A DNA stretch of 64,000 bases from Bog-756 sp963806455 (GTDB lineage Bacteria; Actinomycetota; Acidimicrobiia; Acidimicrobiales; RAAP-2). Made by a program: the position numbers and the translations under genes. The notes under the pieces were generated by a model, which did no database searches, had not been told where the DNA came from, and worked only from the letters and a program-made list of their open reading frames with translations. The first letter of the stretch is position 1. The number at the start of each line of letters is the position of its first letter. Below are positions 41,970-50,926 of the stretch, piece after piece. Location of the stretch: positions 310,001-374,000 of the forward strand of contig CAWDXZ010000001.1 of the NCBI GenBank assembly GCA_963806455.1. Direction: 5' to 3'.

Positions 41970-44900
41970 GTGCGCCCACCGACCGACATGCCTCAGGCTC
42001 CGCGCCCCGGTTCACGTCGGCGACGCAGAGGCATCGTCATCGCCGTCATCATCCTCATCATCCTGTTCGCCTCCCTGCGGACGTTCGCCGTCTTCTACAC
42101 CGACGCACTGTGGTTCTCGTCGGTCTCGTTGCACAACGTGTGGGTCAAGCTGTTCGAGATAAAGATCGGATTGCTGGTCACCTTTTCGGTGGTCTTCGCC
42201 GTGATGCTGCTGGCCAGCCTGCTGGTGGCGGAGCGGCTGGCTCCGAAGGGGCCGTCGCTCGATGCCGAGGACGAATTCGTCAAGCGGTACCAGGAGGTCA
42301 TCGGTCCCTATGCCCGCTGGCTACGGGTCGTCGTGGTGGCCGCGCTGTCCCTGATCGTCGGGTCGCAGGCCGTCGGCCAGTGGCAGAACTGGATCCTCTT
42401 CCGCAACAGCACGCCGTTCCCCACCTCGGATCCCCAATTCCACCGCAATGTGGCCTATTTTGTCTTCACCCTTCCCTTCGAGCAGTTCCTGGTCCACTGG
42501 ACCCTCGTGGCGTTGGTCGTGGTCCTGCTGGTCACCGTGCTCAGCCACTATCTCAACGGTGGCATCCGGGTGCAGGGCTCCCGGCCGAGGGTGAGCCCGG
42601 CGGTCAAGGCGCACATCTCGGTCATTCTGGGATTGCTGGCCCTGGTCAAGGCGGTCGGGTACTGGTTGGCCCGATTCAACCTCGACCTGTCGAGCAACGG
42701 CTACAACCAGGGTGCTGACTACACCGACGTGCATGCCCGGCTTCCGGCTCTCGAGCTACTCATCCTGGTGTCTCTGGCCGCTGCCGTCCTGTTGATCTAC
42801 AACATCCGCCGGCAAGGTTGGGCACTCCCCATCCTGGGCGTCGGGCTCTGGTTCTTGGTGGCGCTCACCGCTGGCACCATCTATCCGGCCGCCGTCCAGG
42901 CCCTCAAGGTGAACCCGGCGCAGAACTCGCTCGAGCGTCCTTACATCCAGCGCAACATCAACGCCACCCGGGCGGCCATGGACCTCAACCGGATCGCCAC
43001 CACGCCCTATCCGGCATCTTCCACGCTCACCGGGGCGCAACTGACGGCCAACAGTGACACGCTGGCAAATGCCCGATTGTGGGACCCCAGCCAGACCAAG
43101 CCCACCTACGACAAGCTCCAAGATCTCCGCTCCTACTACCAGTTCAACACCCTGGCCGTCGACCGCTACAAGGTCAACGGGGTGGAGGCGCCGGCGATCG
43201 TCGGGGTGCGGGAGATCAACGACGCCGACCTGCCGTCGACGTCGTGGGTCAACACCACGCTCCAGTACACCCATGGCTACGGCATGATCGTGTCGCCGGC
43301 CAATACGGCCGCAGCCAATACGTCCTCGGGGGGAAGCGACCCGGTCTTCGCCGTCGGCGACGTGCCTCCGGTCTCCAACAGCGGGCTCCCGACCGTCACC
43401 CAGCCCTCGATCTACTTCGGCCTCAACAATACGGGTTATGTAGTGGCCAACACCCGCCAGCCCGAGATCGACTACCAGCTGGGCAACGGTTCCAATGTGG
43501 AGACCCACTACTCAGGCACCGGCGGCGTGCAACTGTCCAACTTCTTCGACCGCGCCATGTTCGCCCTCCGGTTCAGTGACATCAACCTGATCATCTCCAG
43601 CCAGATCACCGACCAGTCCCGCCTGATGTTCGACCGGGGCGTGCAGGCCCGGGTGTCCAAGGCCGCTCCCTTCCTAAGCCTGGACGCCGACCCCTACCCG
43701 GTGCTGCTCGGCGGCCATATCGACTGGGTGCAGGACGCCTACACCACCACCGACAACTACCCCTACGCCCAGAACGCCGACACCAGTGCCCTGCCCAACG
43801 CCAGCGGTCTCAACCAGAACCTCAACTACGTCCGGAACTCGGTGAAGGTGGTCATCGACGCCTACACCGGGAAGATGACGTTCTATGTCATGACACCCCA
43901 CGACCCGATCATCGAGACCTACGAGAAGGCCTTTCCCGGCATGTTCACCCCGGCCGGCAAGATGAGCGCCGAGCTGCGGGCCCATATCCGCTACCCCGAG
44001 GACGTCTTCGCCCTGCAGGCCACCATGTTCGGGAGGTACCACATCACCCGGGCCCAGAGCTTCTACAGCGCGGCCGACGCCTGGACCCTGTCGCCCTCAC
44101 CGGGCTCGGGGTCGCCGTCCCAAGCCCTCCCGACCACGCTCACCACCAATGCCCAGGGCCAGGCGGTCTCCACCGGCCAGGTGCAGCGGATGGCCCCCTT
44201 GTATCAGGTATTCCGCTACCCGGGTCAGACGCAGCAGTCGTTCACCCTGTTGGACGCCCTCGTCCCGGTGTCGTCACAGAGTCAGATCCAGACACTCTCG
44301 GGGTTCATGATGGCCCAGTCCGACCCCGGCGACTACGGACGGCTCCAGATGTTCGTGACACCGCGTGACCAACCCGTCAACGGGCCGTCGATCGTGGCCG
44401 CCCAAATTGACGCCACTCAGGCGGTATCCCAGAAGATCACGCTGTTGAATACGAACGGGTCCTCAGTCCTCCTCGGGAACGTCTTGATGATCCCGATTGC
44501 CGACTCGTTGCTCTACGTCCAGCCCCTCTATGTGCAGTCGTCACGCAACGCCTTCCCTGAGCTGCAAGAGGTCATCGCCGCCTACGGCAAGACGGTGACC
44601 ATCGATACGAACTTGCAGGGAGCTCTGTCCCAACTGTTCCAGTCACCGGTCTCGACCACCCCGGGGACCAGTGGCCCGAGCGGAGCCCTGTCACCACAGG
44701 TCCGGTCGCTGCTCGACGATGCCCAAACCCAGTATCAGCAGTCCCAGACCGACCTCAAGGCCGGAAACCTGGGTGCCTACCAGACCGACATCAACAACCT
44801 GGAGAAGGACCTCGAGCAGGTCCAGCAACTGACCGGCGGGACGGTGACATCGACCACGACCACCACCACGACCAGCCCGACACCCGCCGGAGGCAGCTGA
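41970..44900 (+). CDS. UPF0182 family membrane protein
   Basis: 976 residues. Seven membrane segments in the first third (about 20-38, 60-82, 112-132, 160-183, 205-224, 250-271, 278-303) are followed by a 600-residue extracytoplasmic domain with typical UPF0182 stretches (YIQRNINATRAAMDL, YTHGYGMIVSPAN, EIDYQLG, RYPEDVFALQ, PLYQVFRYPGQ) and a Thr-rich C-terminal tail. The family is widespread in actinobacteria and some cyanobacteria; its function is not established. GTG start by its -10 box. Confidence 0.92.
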   Translation: MRPPTDMPQAPRPGSRRRRRGIVIAVIILIILFASLRTFAVFYTDALWFSSVSLHNVWVKLFEIKIGLLVTFSVVFAVMLLASLLVAERLAPKGPSLDAEDEFVKRYQEVIGPYARWLRVVVVAALSLIVGSQAVGQWQNWILFRNSTPFPTSDPQFHRNVAYFVFTLPFEQFLVHWTLVALVVVLLVTVLSHYLNGGIRVQGSRPRVSPAVKAHISVILGLLALVKAVGYWLARFNLDLSSNGYNQGADYTDVHARLPALELLILVSLAAAVLLIYNIRRQGWALPILGVGLWFLVALTAGTIYPAAVQALKVNPAQNSLERPYIQRNINATRAAMDLNRIATTPYPASSTLTGAQLTANSDTLANARLWDPSQTKPTYDKLQDLRSYYQFNTLAVDRYKVNGVEAPAIVGVREINDADLPSTSWVNTTLQYTHGYGMIVSPANTAAANTSSGGSDPVFAVGDVPPVSNSGLPTVTQPSIYFGLNNTGYVVANTRQPEIDYQLGNGSNVETHYSGTGGVQLSNFFDRAMFALRFSDINLIISSQITDQSRLMFDRGVQARVSKAAPFLSLDADPYPVLLGGHIDWVQDAYTTTDNYPYAQNADTSALPNASGLNQNLNYVRNSVKVVIDAYTGKMTFYVMTPHDPIIETYEKAFPGMFTPAGKMSAELRAHIRYPEDVFALQATMFGRYHITRAQSFYSAADAWTLSPSPGSGSPSQALPTTLTTNAQGQAVSTGQVQRMAPLYQVFRYPGQTQQSFTLLDALVPVSSQSQIQTLSGFMMAQSDPGDYGRLQMFVTPRDQPVNGPSIVAAQIDATQAVSQKITLLNTNGSSVLLGNVLMIPIADSLLYVQPLYVQSSRNAFPELQEVIAAYGKTVTIDTNLQGALSQLFQSPVSTTPGTSGPSGALSPQVRSLLDDAQTQYQQSQTDLKAGNLGAYQTDINNLEKDLEQVQQLTGGTVTSTTTTTTTSPTPAGGS

Positions 44901-44928
44901 GCCCCTGACTCCCGGGAGGCGGGGGAGG

Positions 44929-44959
44929 GGTGGGTCCGCGGCCGACTTCCGGACCCACC
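44929..44959 (+). terminator. 10-bp hairpin after the UPF0182 gene
   Basis: GGTGGGTCCG (44929-44938) pairs perfectly with CGGACCCACC (44950-44959) around an 11-nt loop, 28 nt after the stop. No T-tract follows. Likely a terminator isolating the tRNA gene. Confidence 0.55.
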
Positions 44960-45012
44960 GACTGGCTCTGGTGTCGGCCGGGGGCTGTCCGCCCGTTCTC
45001 CATGTGGTCCGA

Positions 45013-45040
45013 TCGACTTCCGTCGGCAGCATGATAAGTT
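45013..45040 (+). promoter_or_regulatory. Promoter of the initiator tRNA
   Basis: TCGACT (45013-45018) as -35 and TAAGTT (45035-45040) as -10 are spaced 16 nt, placing transcription start about 8 nt before the tRNA 5' end. Confidence 0.5.
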
Positions 45041-45054
45041 GGAGGCCCACACGA

Positions 45055-45131
<77 letters not shown>

Positions 45132-45134
45132 TCT

Positions 45135-45194
45135 GCGAACCGCTGGTCGGCGCGTCTCGTGCATAGGGCACAGGCGCCTGACCAGCGGTTTCGC
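45135..45194 (+). terminator. Long hairpin immediately after the tRNA
   Basis: The arm at 45135-45153 (GCGAACCGCTGGTCGGCGC) pairs with 45174-45194 with two single-base bulges, leaving a 20-nt loop. It may terminate the tRNA transcript or be a leftover end of a mobile element. It lies 3 nt after the CCA. Confidence 0.6.
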
Positions 45195-45478
45195 GTTCGG
45201 ACCGAGCTCGAGGATCCGGGTTTATCGGGGCCCGGTGCCAGCGCAGCAGGGTTGCCGCTGGACGTATAGGCGACGCGCCGGCGGGGAGCAGTCGCGCCAA
45301 CCCGGCCAGCACCGCTCTGTCGGCGGGCTCCAGCGCCGGTCGGTGGACCTGGCGTCGAAGGACTGCCACCTCGTGGCGGAGCAGACGACCTTGATGCGAG
45401 ATCCATGTCACTGCGACCGATCAGTCCGGTGAGCTGGAGGACACGGCAGAACGCCCGGTAGAGAAACGAGAGGGACAT
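45195..45478 (-). pseudogene. Frameshifted, truncated transposase (integrase-core IS) remnant
   Basis: On the minus strand, one frame from the ATG at 45478 reads MSLSFLYRAFCRVLQLTGLI and RSDMD, like the start of integrase-core transposases. From about 45410 the similarity continues in another frame as LLRHEVAVLRRQVHRPALEP, DRAVLAGLARLLP and PAATLLRWHRA, the helix-turn-helix start of the same family. The DDE catalytic domain is missing and the remnant ends near the hairpin after the tRNA. It indicates past insertion at this locus. Confidence 0.7.
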
Positions 45479-45934
45479 CGCTGGATGCTCTCCGCTCCTG
45501 AGTCCAGGGGTCAAAATGCTGCTCGCAGGTGACGGATAGCACTCTCGGCACCCACAGGTCATTCTCCCCCCTTTGCGGATCGAGGGCAGTCTGACCAGTC
45601 GGTGGCGTCCCGACGGTGCCGGTCGGGGACTCGATTCCCAGAGTGCCGCGACCGTACGTGCATTTGGCAGAAGGTCGTACCGCAATCACAGCGACTCGTC
45701 AGCCTTCGGAGTCGACGGTCCGGTCGGGGCTTCGGCAATAGCCCGAAGGTCGATCCGCTATGGACTTTCTCGGGGCCCCGACGGGGAGGACCCCACGCCA
45801 CCAAGTACAGGCGTTGTCCGCGCTTTACCTGTGACCTTAAAGGTCGGCGTCCGTCCGATGACTGAGACGGATTTCTGAGGCCGTACACCGCGGACGGCCG
45901 ACATTACGGCTCCCCGACCGCTCCGGGGTGGTAG
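45479..45934. other. 456-bp region without a recognisable gene
   Basis: Short open frames exist on both strands, but none resembles a known protein and none has a ribosome site. Composition is less GC-rich than the core. It may be eroded sequence upstream of the transposase remnant and the promoter region of the ECF sigma gene. Confidence 0.5.
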
Positions 45935-46915
45935 ATGTGGTGGATGTCCGGACAGACGTTGGAGCGCGAGTTCGCCGATGCGGCCGAGCCTCACCGGCGC
46001 GAGTTGCTCGTGCACTGTTATCAAATGTTGGGCTCGGTACACGAGGCCCAGGACCTGGTGCAGGAGACCATGTTGCGGGCGTGGCGGGCCTATGACCGCT
46101 ATGACCCGGATCTGGCGGCCATGCGCACCTGGCTCTACCGCATTGCGACGAACGCCTGCCTCAACGCCCTCGGGGGCCGGTCGCGCCGTCCGCTTCCGTC
46201 CGGAGTGGGGGAGCGATTCGACGATCCAGACGCCGCGTTCGTGCCGGGCTTCGAGGTGCCGTGGCTGCAACCCATTCCTGATGGCCTCCTTGGTGGTGGA
46301 CCCGACGATCCGGCCGTGCTGGCCGCCGAACGAAGTGGCCTACGTCTGGCGGTGGTGGCGGCGTTGCAGCTGCTTGCGGCCAAGCAACGGGCGGTGCTCA
46401 TCTTGCGCGATGTGCTCGCCTTTCCAGCCGCGGAGACCGCCGTCATGCTGGACATGAGTACTGCGGCGGTAAACAGTGCGCTGCAGCGAGCCCGGGCCAC
46501 CTTCACCGGTCCCCGTCTCGACGCCGAAACACTGAAGGAACCGGAGCCAGCGCAACGAGCCGTTGTCGACCGCTACATGGCGGCCTTCGAGCGGGCCGAC
46601 GTGAATGGGCTGGCCCGGATGCTGGCCGAGGAGGTGGTGTTGGAGATGCCTCCCATGTGGAACTGGTACCTCGGGACCGCCGCCTATGCGCGGTTCATGG
46701 GCCGGGTGTTCGAAATGCGGGGTTGCGATTGGAAGACGGTGCCGGTCTCCGCCAACAGGCAGCCGGCCATGGTGGCCTACAACCGCGAAGGCGAGCAGTA
46801 CCAGCTGCACACCCTGCAGGTCTTCGCCGTGGAGGAAGGTGTCATCGTGCGGACGACCGTGTACCAGGATCCTGAAGTGTTCGCCATCTTCGACGTTCCC
46901 AAATTTCTGCCCTGA
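45935..46915 (+). CDS. ECF sigma factor with C-terminal NTF2-like domain
   Basis: 326 residues. Sigma region 2 (HRRELLVHCYQMLGSVHEAQ, DLVQETMLRAWRAYDRYD, MRTWLYRIATNACLNAL) and region 4 (LAAKQRAVLILRDVLAFPAAETA, MSTAAVNSALQRARATF) are followed by a SnoaL/NTF2-like domain (residues about 200-320: AVVDRYMAAFERADVNGLARML, MPPMWNWYLG). The linker PWLQPIPDG is typical of this extended ECF type. The extra domain usually tunes sigma activity in place of an anti-sigma factor. A start at 45944 is also possible; GGGGTGG lies just before 45931. Confidence 0.87.
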   Translation: MWWMSGQTLEREFADAAEPHRRELLVHCYQMLGSVHEAQDLVQETMLRAWRAYDRYDPDLAAMRTWLYRIATNACLNALGGRSRRPLPSGVGERFDDPDAAFVPGFEVPWLQPIPDGLLGGGPDDPAVLAAERSGLRLAVVAALQLLAAKQRAVLILRDVLAFPAAETAVMLDMSTAAVNSALQRARATFTGPRLDAETLKEPEPAQRAVVDRYMAAFERADVNGLARMLAEEVVLEMPPMWNWYLGTAAYARFMGRVFEMRGCDWKTVPVSANRQPAMVAYNREGEQYQLHTLQVFAVEEGVIVRTTVYQDPEVFAIFDVPKFLP

Positions 46916-46931
46916 TCGCGATGAGTTCTAG

Positions 46932-46973
46932 TGGTCCGGCCGGTAGGTATCTACGTCCCGGTCACCCGGACCA
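46932..46973 (+). promoter_or_regulatory. Nested inverted repeats between the ECF sigma and RibD-like genes
   Basis: TGGTCCGG (46932-46939) and CCGGACCA (46966-46973) form a perfect 8-bp outer repeat; inside is GTAGGTATCTAC (46943-46954), a 4-bp repeat around GTAT. It could be a terminator for the sigma gene or a control site for the next gene. Confidence 0.5.
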
Positions 46974-46996
46974 GGACCTAGCACGAGGAGCAGATC

Positions 46997-47563
46997 ATGA
47001 ACCGGACCATCGTTATCGCCTTCTCCACCGTCGATGGGATCGTCGAAGACCCCGATGGAACCGATGGGACGCCGAACGGCGGTTGGGCGTTCCGCCACGG
47101 GCCCGAGGCAGTAGCCGGCGACAAGTTCAAGTTGGGTCCCGTCCTCGAAAGCGGAGTGCTCTTGCTGGGTCGCAAGACCTGGCAGCACTTCTCCCACCTC
47201 TGGCCCAACCGGACCGACGACTTTTCGACCGCCATGAACCAGATCCCCAAGTTGGTCGTCTCTCACGGCGGGATGGACCTCAGCGCCTGGGAGAACTCAT
47301 CATTGATCTCCGGCGACCTGCTTGATGCCGTCGTCGAGCAGAAGAAGGATCGCGACATCGTCGTCGTTGGCAGCGCCAGCATCGTGCACAGCCTCGCCGA
47401 ACGAGACCTGGTCGACGAGTACCGGATACTGGTGTTCCCTGACCTCGTCGGTCGCGGCACCAGGTTGTTTACCGCTGAGACGAGTCCCACCCGGCTACGA
47501 CAGGTCTCGATCGAGACCGCCGGTCCGGTCGTTCTTCTGCGTTACGAGCGCGAAGTTCTTTGA
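46997..47563 (+). CDS. RibD C-terminal/dihydrofolate reductase-like protein
   Basis: 188 residues. Starts RTIVIAFSTVDGIVEDPDG and contains LLLGRKTWQHFSHLWP, RDIVVVGSASIVHSLAERDL and VDEYRILVFPDLVGRGTRLF, the fold shared by DHFR and the RibD reductase domain. The family binds NAD(P)H, with unknown substrate in stand-alone forms. The ATG follows CGAGGAGCAG at 46983-46992. Genes of this type often sit next to ECF sigma factors with NTF2-like tails, as here. Confidence 0.85.
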   Translation: MNRTIVIAFSTVDGIVEDPDGTDGTPNGGWAFRHGPEAVAGDKFKLGPVLESGVLLLGRKTWQHFSHLWPNRTDDFSTAMNQIPKLVVSHGGMDLSAWENSSLISGDLLDAVVEQKKDRDIVVVGSASIVHSLAERDLVDEYRILVFPDLVGRGTRLFTAETSPTRLRQVSIETAGPVVLLRYEREVL

Positions 47564-47646
47564 CGGTGCGACGGCAAGGTTTCTTGGTGCTGTGTGAGTA
47601 AGCAAGGGACGGCGTCCCCAGTCCTCCGCCGGAACACTCCTTTGAC

Positions 47647-47823
47647 TCACGGCCGAAGACCGAGCCCGAACCCGTCGCTGTCCTCGGCGCCGCTGCCGCC
47701 CAGCGCCTCGGGATCGACCGTGTCTACTCCGGCGAACGCATCTGGGTCGGCGGCTGCTGGTTTTACGTGGCCGGCACCCTCAAACCGGCCGTGCTGCTTG
47801 AGCAGCAGGTACTTGGCCATCAT
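47647..47823 (-). CDS. Small ORF with YCII-like start, possibly truncated
   Basis: 58 residues read on the minus strand, starting MMAKYLLLKQHGRFEG. Proteins of the YCII family often begin with a similar MxKYLLLKHY segment, but the rest (VDPEALGGSGAEDSDGFG) is short and acidic and the domain is incomplete. A strong Shine-Dalgarno AAGGAG (47828-47833) precedes the two ATG codons (47823, 47820). It is either a small real gene or the truncated start of one. Confidence 0.45.
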   Translation of the reverse strand: MMAKYLLLKQHGRFEGAGHVKPAAADPDAFAGVDTVDPEALGGSGAEDSDGFGLGLRP

Positions 47824-48308
47824 GTTCTCCTTGGTGAGGTACGACCATTGTGGCCGTGTTCACACCGGGGACGGAGCCGTGCTCGGGTTCTCGACATCCC
47901 ACCACGACATTTCCTGGCGGGCCTGGAAGACTCCGACTCACTCCCCTGGCACCACGGATGGGCTCAGGGACCCGTTTCGCGTTCGAGGCGAAAGGCAGTA
48001 GGTGAGCCAGAACCCAGCCGGCGCCATCTCGCCGCTTCTCGATCGACACCCGGACGGCCGGCTCGAGTCTGACTGTTCGCACTGGAATCGAGGCGTGGCT
48101 GATCCACCCAAGGCGTGCGACCGTGCCTCCAAGCTCAGGCGCGCTGACGCTCGTTCCGCTGGCGGCAGGCTCCTCGACCGCGCTCGGCAGAGTCGTCCGA
48201 CGTCGATCGGTTTCGCCCACCTCGGTTCACGACGATCCGGACCATACCGTCGTGGAAGCCAACAGTCGAGAAGGGTGCGAAAGAATCGGTGTCGAGCTCT
48301 CATCTGCT
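47824..48308. other. 485-bp region without a recognisable gene
   Basis: Overlapping frames of up to 147 codons exist on the minus strand but show no family resemblance, are Arg/Pro/Ser-rich as expected of chance frames, and lack ribosome sites. Nothing else could be assigned. Confidence 0.4.
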
Positions 48309-48917
48309 CTATGCATGCTCCCATCTGAATCCATCGGGATCGATGAAGGGACCAGCCTTGCTCCCGATGATGATCCGGTGCGAGCCGCTGCCGTCCAGGG
48401 AGATACCGGCGTCCTTGGCCAGGGCGCGGCGTCCGTAAAGCGCCAGCTTGATCTGGTTCGGATCGGCATCGAATTGGACGTACTTGTTACCAAAGCTCTT
48501 CGCCACATTGAAGCCCTGACCCACGTAGAACTGCTTGCTTGCGGAAACCTCAGCGGTTCCGACCAGGAGTACGATCTCGTCGATCTTTCCGGAGCCCGGA
48601 TGGGTGTTTTTCTTGGACGACGTGGCGACTTTCCAAATGGTGCCGTCCGGGGCTTGGACGACGCCACCGTACCCCCACAGCGACTTTTTGGCCGCCTTGA
48701 TCGTCGTCGCCCCGGCATCGAGTGCGGCGCCCGTGAGCGCGTCGACCGTGGCGGGCTGCGACGCGACAAGCGACAGCGTGAACCCTCGAAAGCCACTGGT
48801 CGCCGCCTCCGACGAGCACAGGCTGAGCTGGTCGTGCAGGCCGAAGGCACTGGCGTAGAAGTTGCTAGCAGGCGAGGGGTCGGTGACTTTTAAGGTGATG
48901 GAGTTGATGGGGGTCAT
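48309..48917 (-). CDS. VOC-family (glyoxalase-like) protein
   Basis: 202 residues. PINSITLKVTDPSPASNFYA opens a vicinal-oxygen-chelate fold; GVVQAPDGTIWKVATSSKK and a second half (EIVLLVGTAEVSASKQFYVG, FIDPDGFRWE) complete two modules. Ligands are not obvious in the first module. Function unknown. The ATG follows AAAGGACT. It lies in the accessory patchwork with another VOC gene upstream on the same strand (102-nt gap). Confidence 0.82.
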   Translation of the reverse strand: MTPINSITLKVTDPSPASNFYASAFGLHDQLSLCSSEAATSGFRGFTLSLVASQPATVDALTGAALDAGATTIKAAKKSLWGYGGVVQAPDGTIWKVATSSKKNTHPGSGKIDEIVLLVGTAEVSASKQFYVGQGFNVAKSFGNKYVQFDADPNQIKLALYGRRALAKDAGISLDGSGSHRIIIGSKAGPFIDPDGFRWEHA

Positions 48918-49018
48918 TGAGAGTCCTTTCGGAGTTGGCGTGTCATCGTTTGGGTTCTATGTCCCACCGGACCCGGCACGGTGTGGTCATCGTGAGATGA
49001 AGCCGGTGGGGTCGGTGT

Positions 49019-49375
49019 TCACGTGTCCTGAGTCAGGCCGAGCACGTTGCCGTCGGGATCGGTGACGGTGGCCACCAGGCGGCCGCCACCCACGTCGGAG
49101 ACGGGATTCTTGACCGTGGCACCCGCAGCCACCAATGCGGTCAGGGCGGCCTCGATGTCCGGTACCTGCCAGTAGGCCACCGGCGAGGTCAGGTGCTGCG
49201 GGCCGCCGCCCGGCACCAGCCCGATGTGCTGGCCGGCGACGTCGAAGCCGACGTAATACGGTCCGTCAGTCTGAGGCGGTTGTCCCAGCAGTGCGGTGTA
49301 TACGGCTTTGGCCCTCCCCAGGTCGGACACAGGATGCAGGATGGTCTTGATTCCGTCGGTGGAAGTGCTGGTCAT
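49019..49375 (-). CDS. VOC-family (glyoxalase-like) protein
   Basis: 118 residues. Starts DGIKTILHPVSDLGRAKAVY and contains YVGFDVAGQHIGLVPGG, VAYWQVPDIEAALTALVAAG and VTDPDGNVLGLTQD. A single-domain VOC protein. The ATG follows TATGGAG. It is divergent from the second ECF sigma gene, with a perfect inverted repeat between them, so it may be a target or partner of that sigma factor. Confidence 0.85.
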   Translation of the reverse strand: MTSTSTDGIKTILHPVSDLGRAKAVYTALLGQPPQTDGPYYVGFDVAGQHIGLVPGGGPQHLTSPVAYWQVPDIEAALTALVAAGATVKNPVSDVGGGRLVATVTDPDGNVLGLTQDT

Positions 49376-49415
49376 GGTGGCTCCATAGGTCGTGGGTCAC
49401 ATCGACCCGGTGGGT

Positions 49416-49436
49416 GTCGTCAATAGATATGACGAC
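49416..49436. promoter_or_regulatory. Perfect inverted repeat between divergent VOC and ECF sigma genes
   Basis: GTCGTCA (49416-49422) and TGACGAC (49430-49436) are exact reverse complements around ATAGATA. It lies midway in the 82-bp divergent region and is a likely operator or overlapping promoter element. Confidence 0.5.
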
Positions 49437-49457
49437 CGCCAACCGGAGGATGTGACT

Positions 49458-50348
49458 ATGAACAACGCTGACCTGGTAACCGAGCAATTCGAGAAGCACA
49501 GGGCACGCCTGCGGGCGGTGGCGCTACGGATGCTGGGCTCGAGCCATGAGGCCGACGACGCTGTCCAAGAGGCCTGGCTGCGGCTCAATCGGTCCGACGC
49601 CGAAACTGTGGACAACTTCGGTGGCTGGCTGACCACCGTGCTGGCCCGGGTCTGCCTGGACATGTTGCGTTCCCGGGCCAGAAAGGAACAGGTCTCGCCG
49701 GACTTCACGCCGGAACCGGTCGAGGCGGCCTCCCCCGAAGAGGAGGCGATGCTTGCCGACTCCGTTGGCCTGGCACTGCTGGTGGTCCTGGACACGTTGG
49801 AGCCCGCCGAGCGGCTCGCCTTCGTACTGCACGACATGTTCGCCGTGTCCTTCGAGGAGATCGTCCCCATCGTGGGACGGACCCCGGTCGCCTCCCGAGA
49901 ATTGGCCAGCCGGGCTCGTCGGCGGGTGCAGTCGGACCCGACGGTGCCCGAGAAACCGGCTGCCACCCAACGCGAAGTGGTCGCCGCCTTTCTCGCCGCC
50001 GCTCGCCAAGGCGACTTCGCCGGATTACTGCGGCTGCTCGACCCCGACGTCGTGGTGAGAGCCGACGCCACGGCGGTCGAGATGGCCGCGGCGAGAGCGA
50101 GCGCGGGCGCAGCGGCGCTGAGCGCGGAGATGAGCGGCGTCGATGGGGTTACCCGAGTCTTCGCTGGCAGGGTGAAGGCCGCCAGGCTGATGTTGATCGA
50201 CGGTTTGGCCGGAGCAGTGGTGTCGGTCGGTGGCCGGCCTATGGCGGTCTTCGGCTTCACCCTGCGCGATGGGCGCATAGCTGGCATCGAACTGATCGCT
50301 GATCCAGAGGTCATTTGCGAACTCGAGCTTGAATCGGTTCGAGAGTGA
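49458..50348 (+). CDS. ECF sigma factor of the ECF41/SigJ type with NTF2-like domain
   Basis: 296 residues. Region 2: EKHRARLRAVALRMLGSSHE, ADDAVQEAWLRLNRSD, GGWLTTVLARVCLDMLRSR. Linker with DFTPEPV resembling the WLPEP motif of ECF41. Region 4: LEPAERLAFVLHDMFAVSFE, VASRELASRARRRV. A C-terminal SnoaL-like domain (REVVAAFLAAARQGDFAGLL to AGIELIADPEVI) follows, which in ECF41 controls activity. ATG at 49458 has CGGAGGATG upstream. No anti-sigma gene is adjacent. Confidence 0.9.
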   Translation: MNNADLVTEQFEKHRARLRAVALRMLGSSHEADDAVQEAWLRLNRSDAETVDNFGGWLTTVLARVCLDMLRSRARKEQVSPDFTPEPVEAASPEEEAMLADSVGLALLVVLDTLEPAERLAFVLHDMFAVSFEEIVPIVGRTPVASRELASRARRRVQSDPTVPEKPAATQREVVAAFLAAARQGDFAGLLRLLDPDVVVRADATAVEMAAARASAGAAALSAEMSGVDGVTRVFAGRVKAARLMLIDGLAGAVVSVGGRPMAVFGFTLRDGRIAGIELIADPEVICELELESVRE

Positions 50349-50398
50349 GACTTAGCTGGTGAATCCGTGAATCCATAGAAGAAGGCAGGGCGAACACC

Positions 50399-50779
50399 AT
50401 GAAGAGTGCTTCCGAGCAGATGGACCAGAGGATCAAGGAGTTGGGCGACTGGCGGGGCACGACGCTCAGCGAGGTGCGACGAATCATCAACGATGCCGAT
50501 CCGGGCATCCTCGAGGAGTGGAAGTGGGTGAAATCCACGAATCCCGGAGTACCGGTCTGGTCCCACAACGGAGGCATCTGCACTGGCGAGGTCTACAAGA
50601 ATGTCGTCAAGTTGACGTTCTACAAGGGCGCGTCTCTCAAGGATCCGACCGGCCTCTTCAACTCCAGCCTGAACGGGAAGGTGAGGCGTGCCATTGACAT
50701 CAAGGAAGGTGAAAAGGTCAACGAGAAGGCACTGAAGAACCTGGTCCGCGAAGCCATTGCACTCAATCTGGAGAAATAG
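50399..50779 (+). CDS. DUF1801-family protein
   Basis: 126 residues, lower in G+C than core genes. ASEQMDQRIKELGDWRGTTL, IILEEWKW-like ILEEWKWVKSTNPGVPVWSH, GGICTGEVYKNVVKLTFYKG and the closing Lys/Glu-rich helix match the DUF1801/YdhG-like fold, whose function is unknown. The ATG follows AAGGCAGGGCG. It lies 50 nt after the ECF sigma gene and could be cotranscribed. Confidence 0.82.
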   Translation: MKSASEQMDQRIKELGDWRGTTLSEVRRIINDADPGILEEWKWVKSTNPGVPVWSHNGGICTGEVYKNVVKLTFYKGASLKDPTGLFNSSLNGKVRRAIDIKEGEKVNEKALKNLVREAIALNLEK

Positions 50780-50926
50780 CAGACAGCGATTCTTCATCTG
50801 TAATCGAGCCACCGGAGGCTGGGAGGACGTTTTCCGTCACAACGCCGTCGAGGTCGATCACAGCGGCTGCGACCCGTCAGGGTCGTCGGTCAGCGCATCG
50901 CATCGAACTCAAACGTCCGGTCGTTG

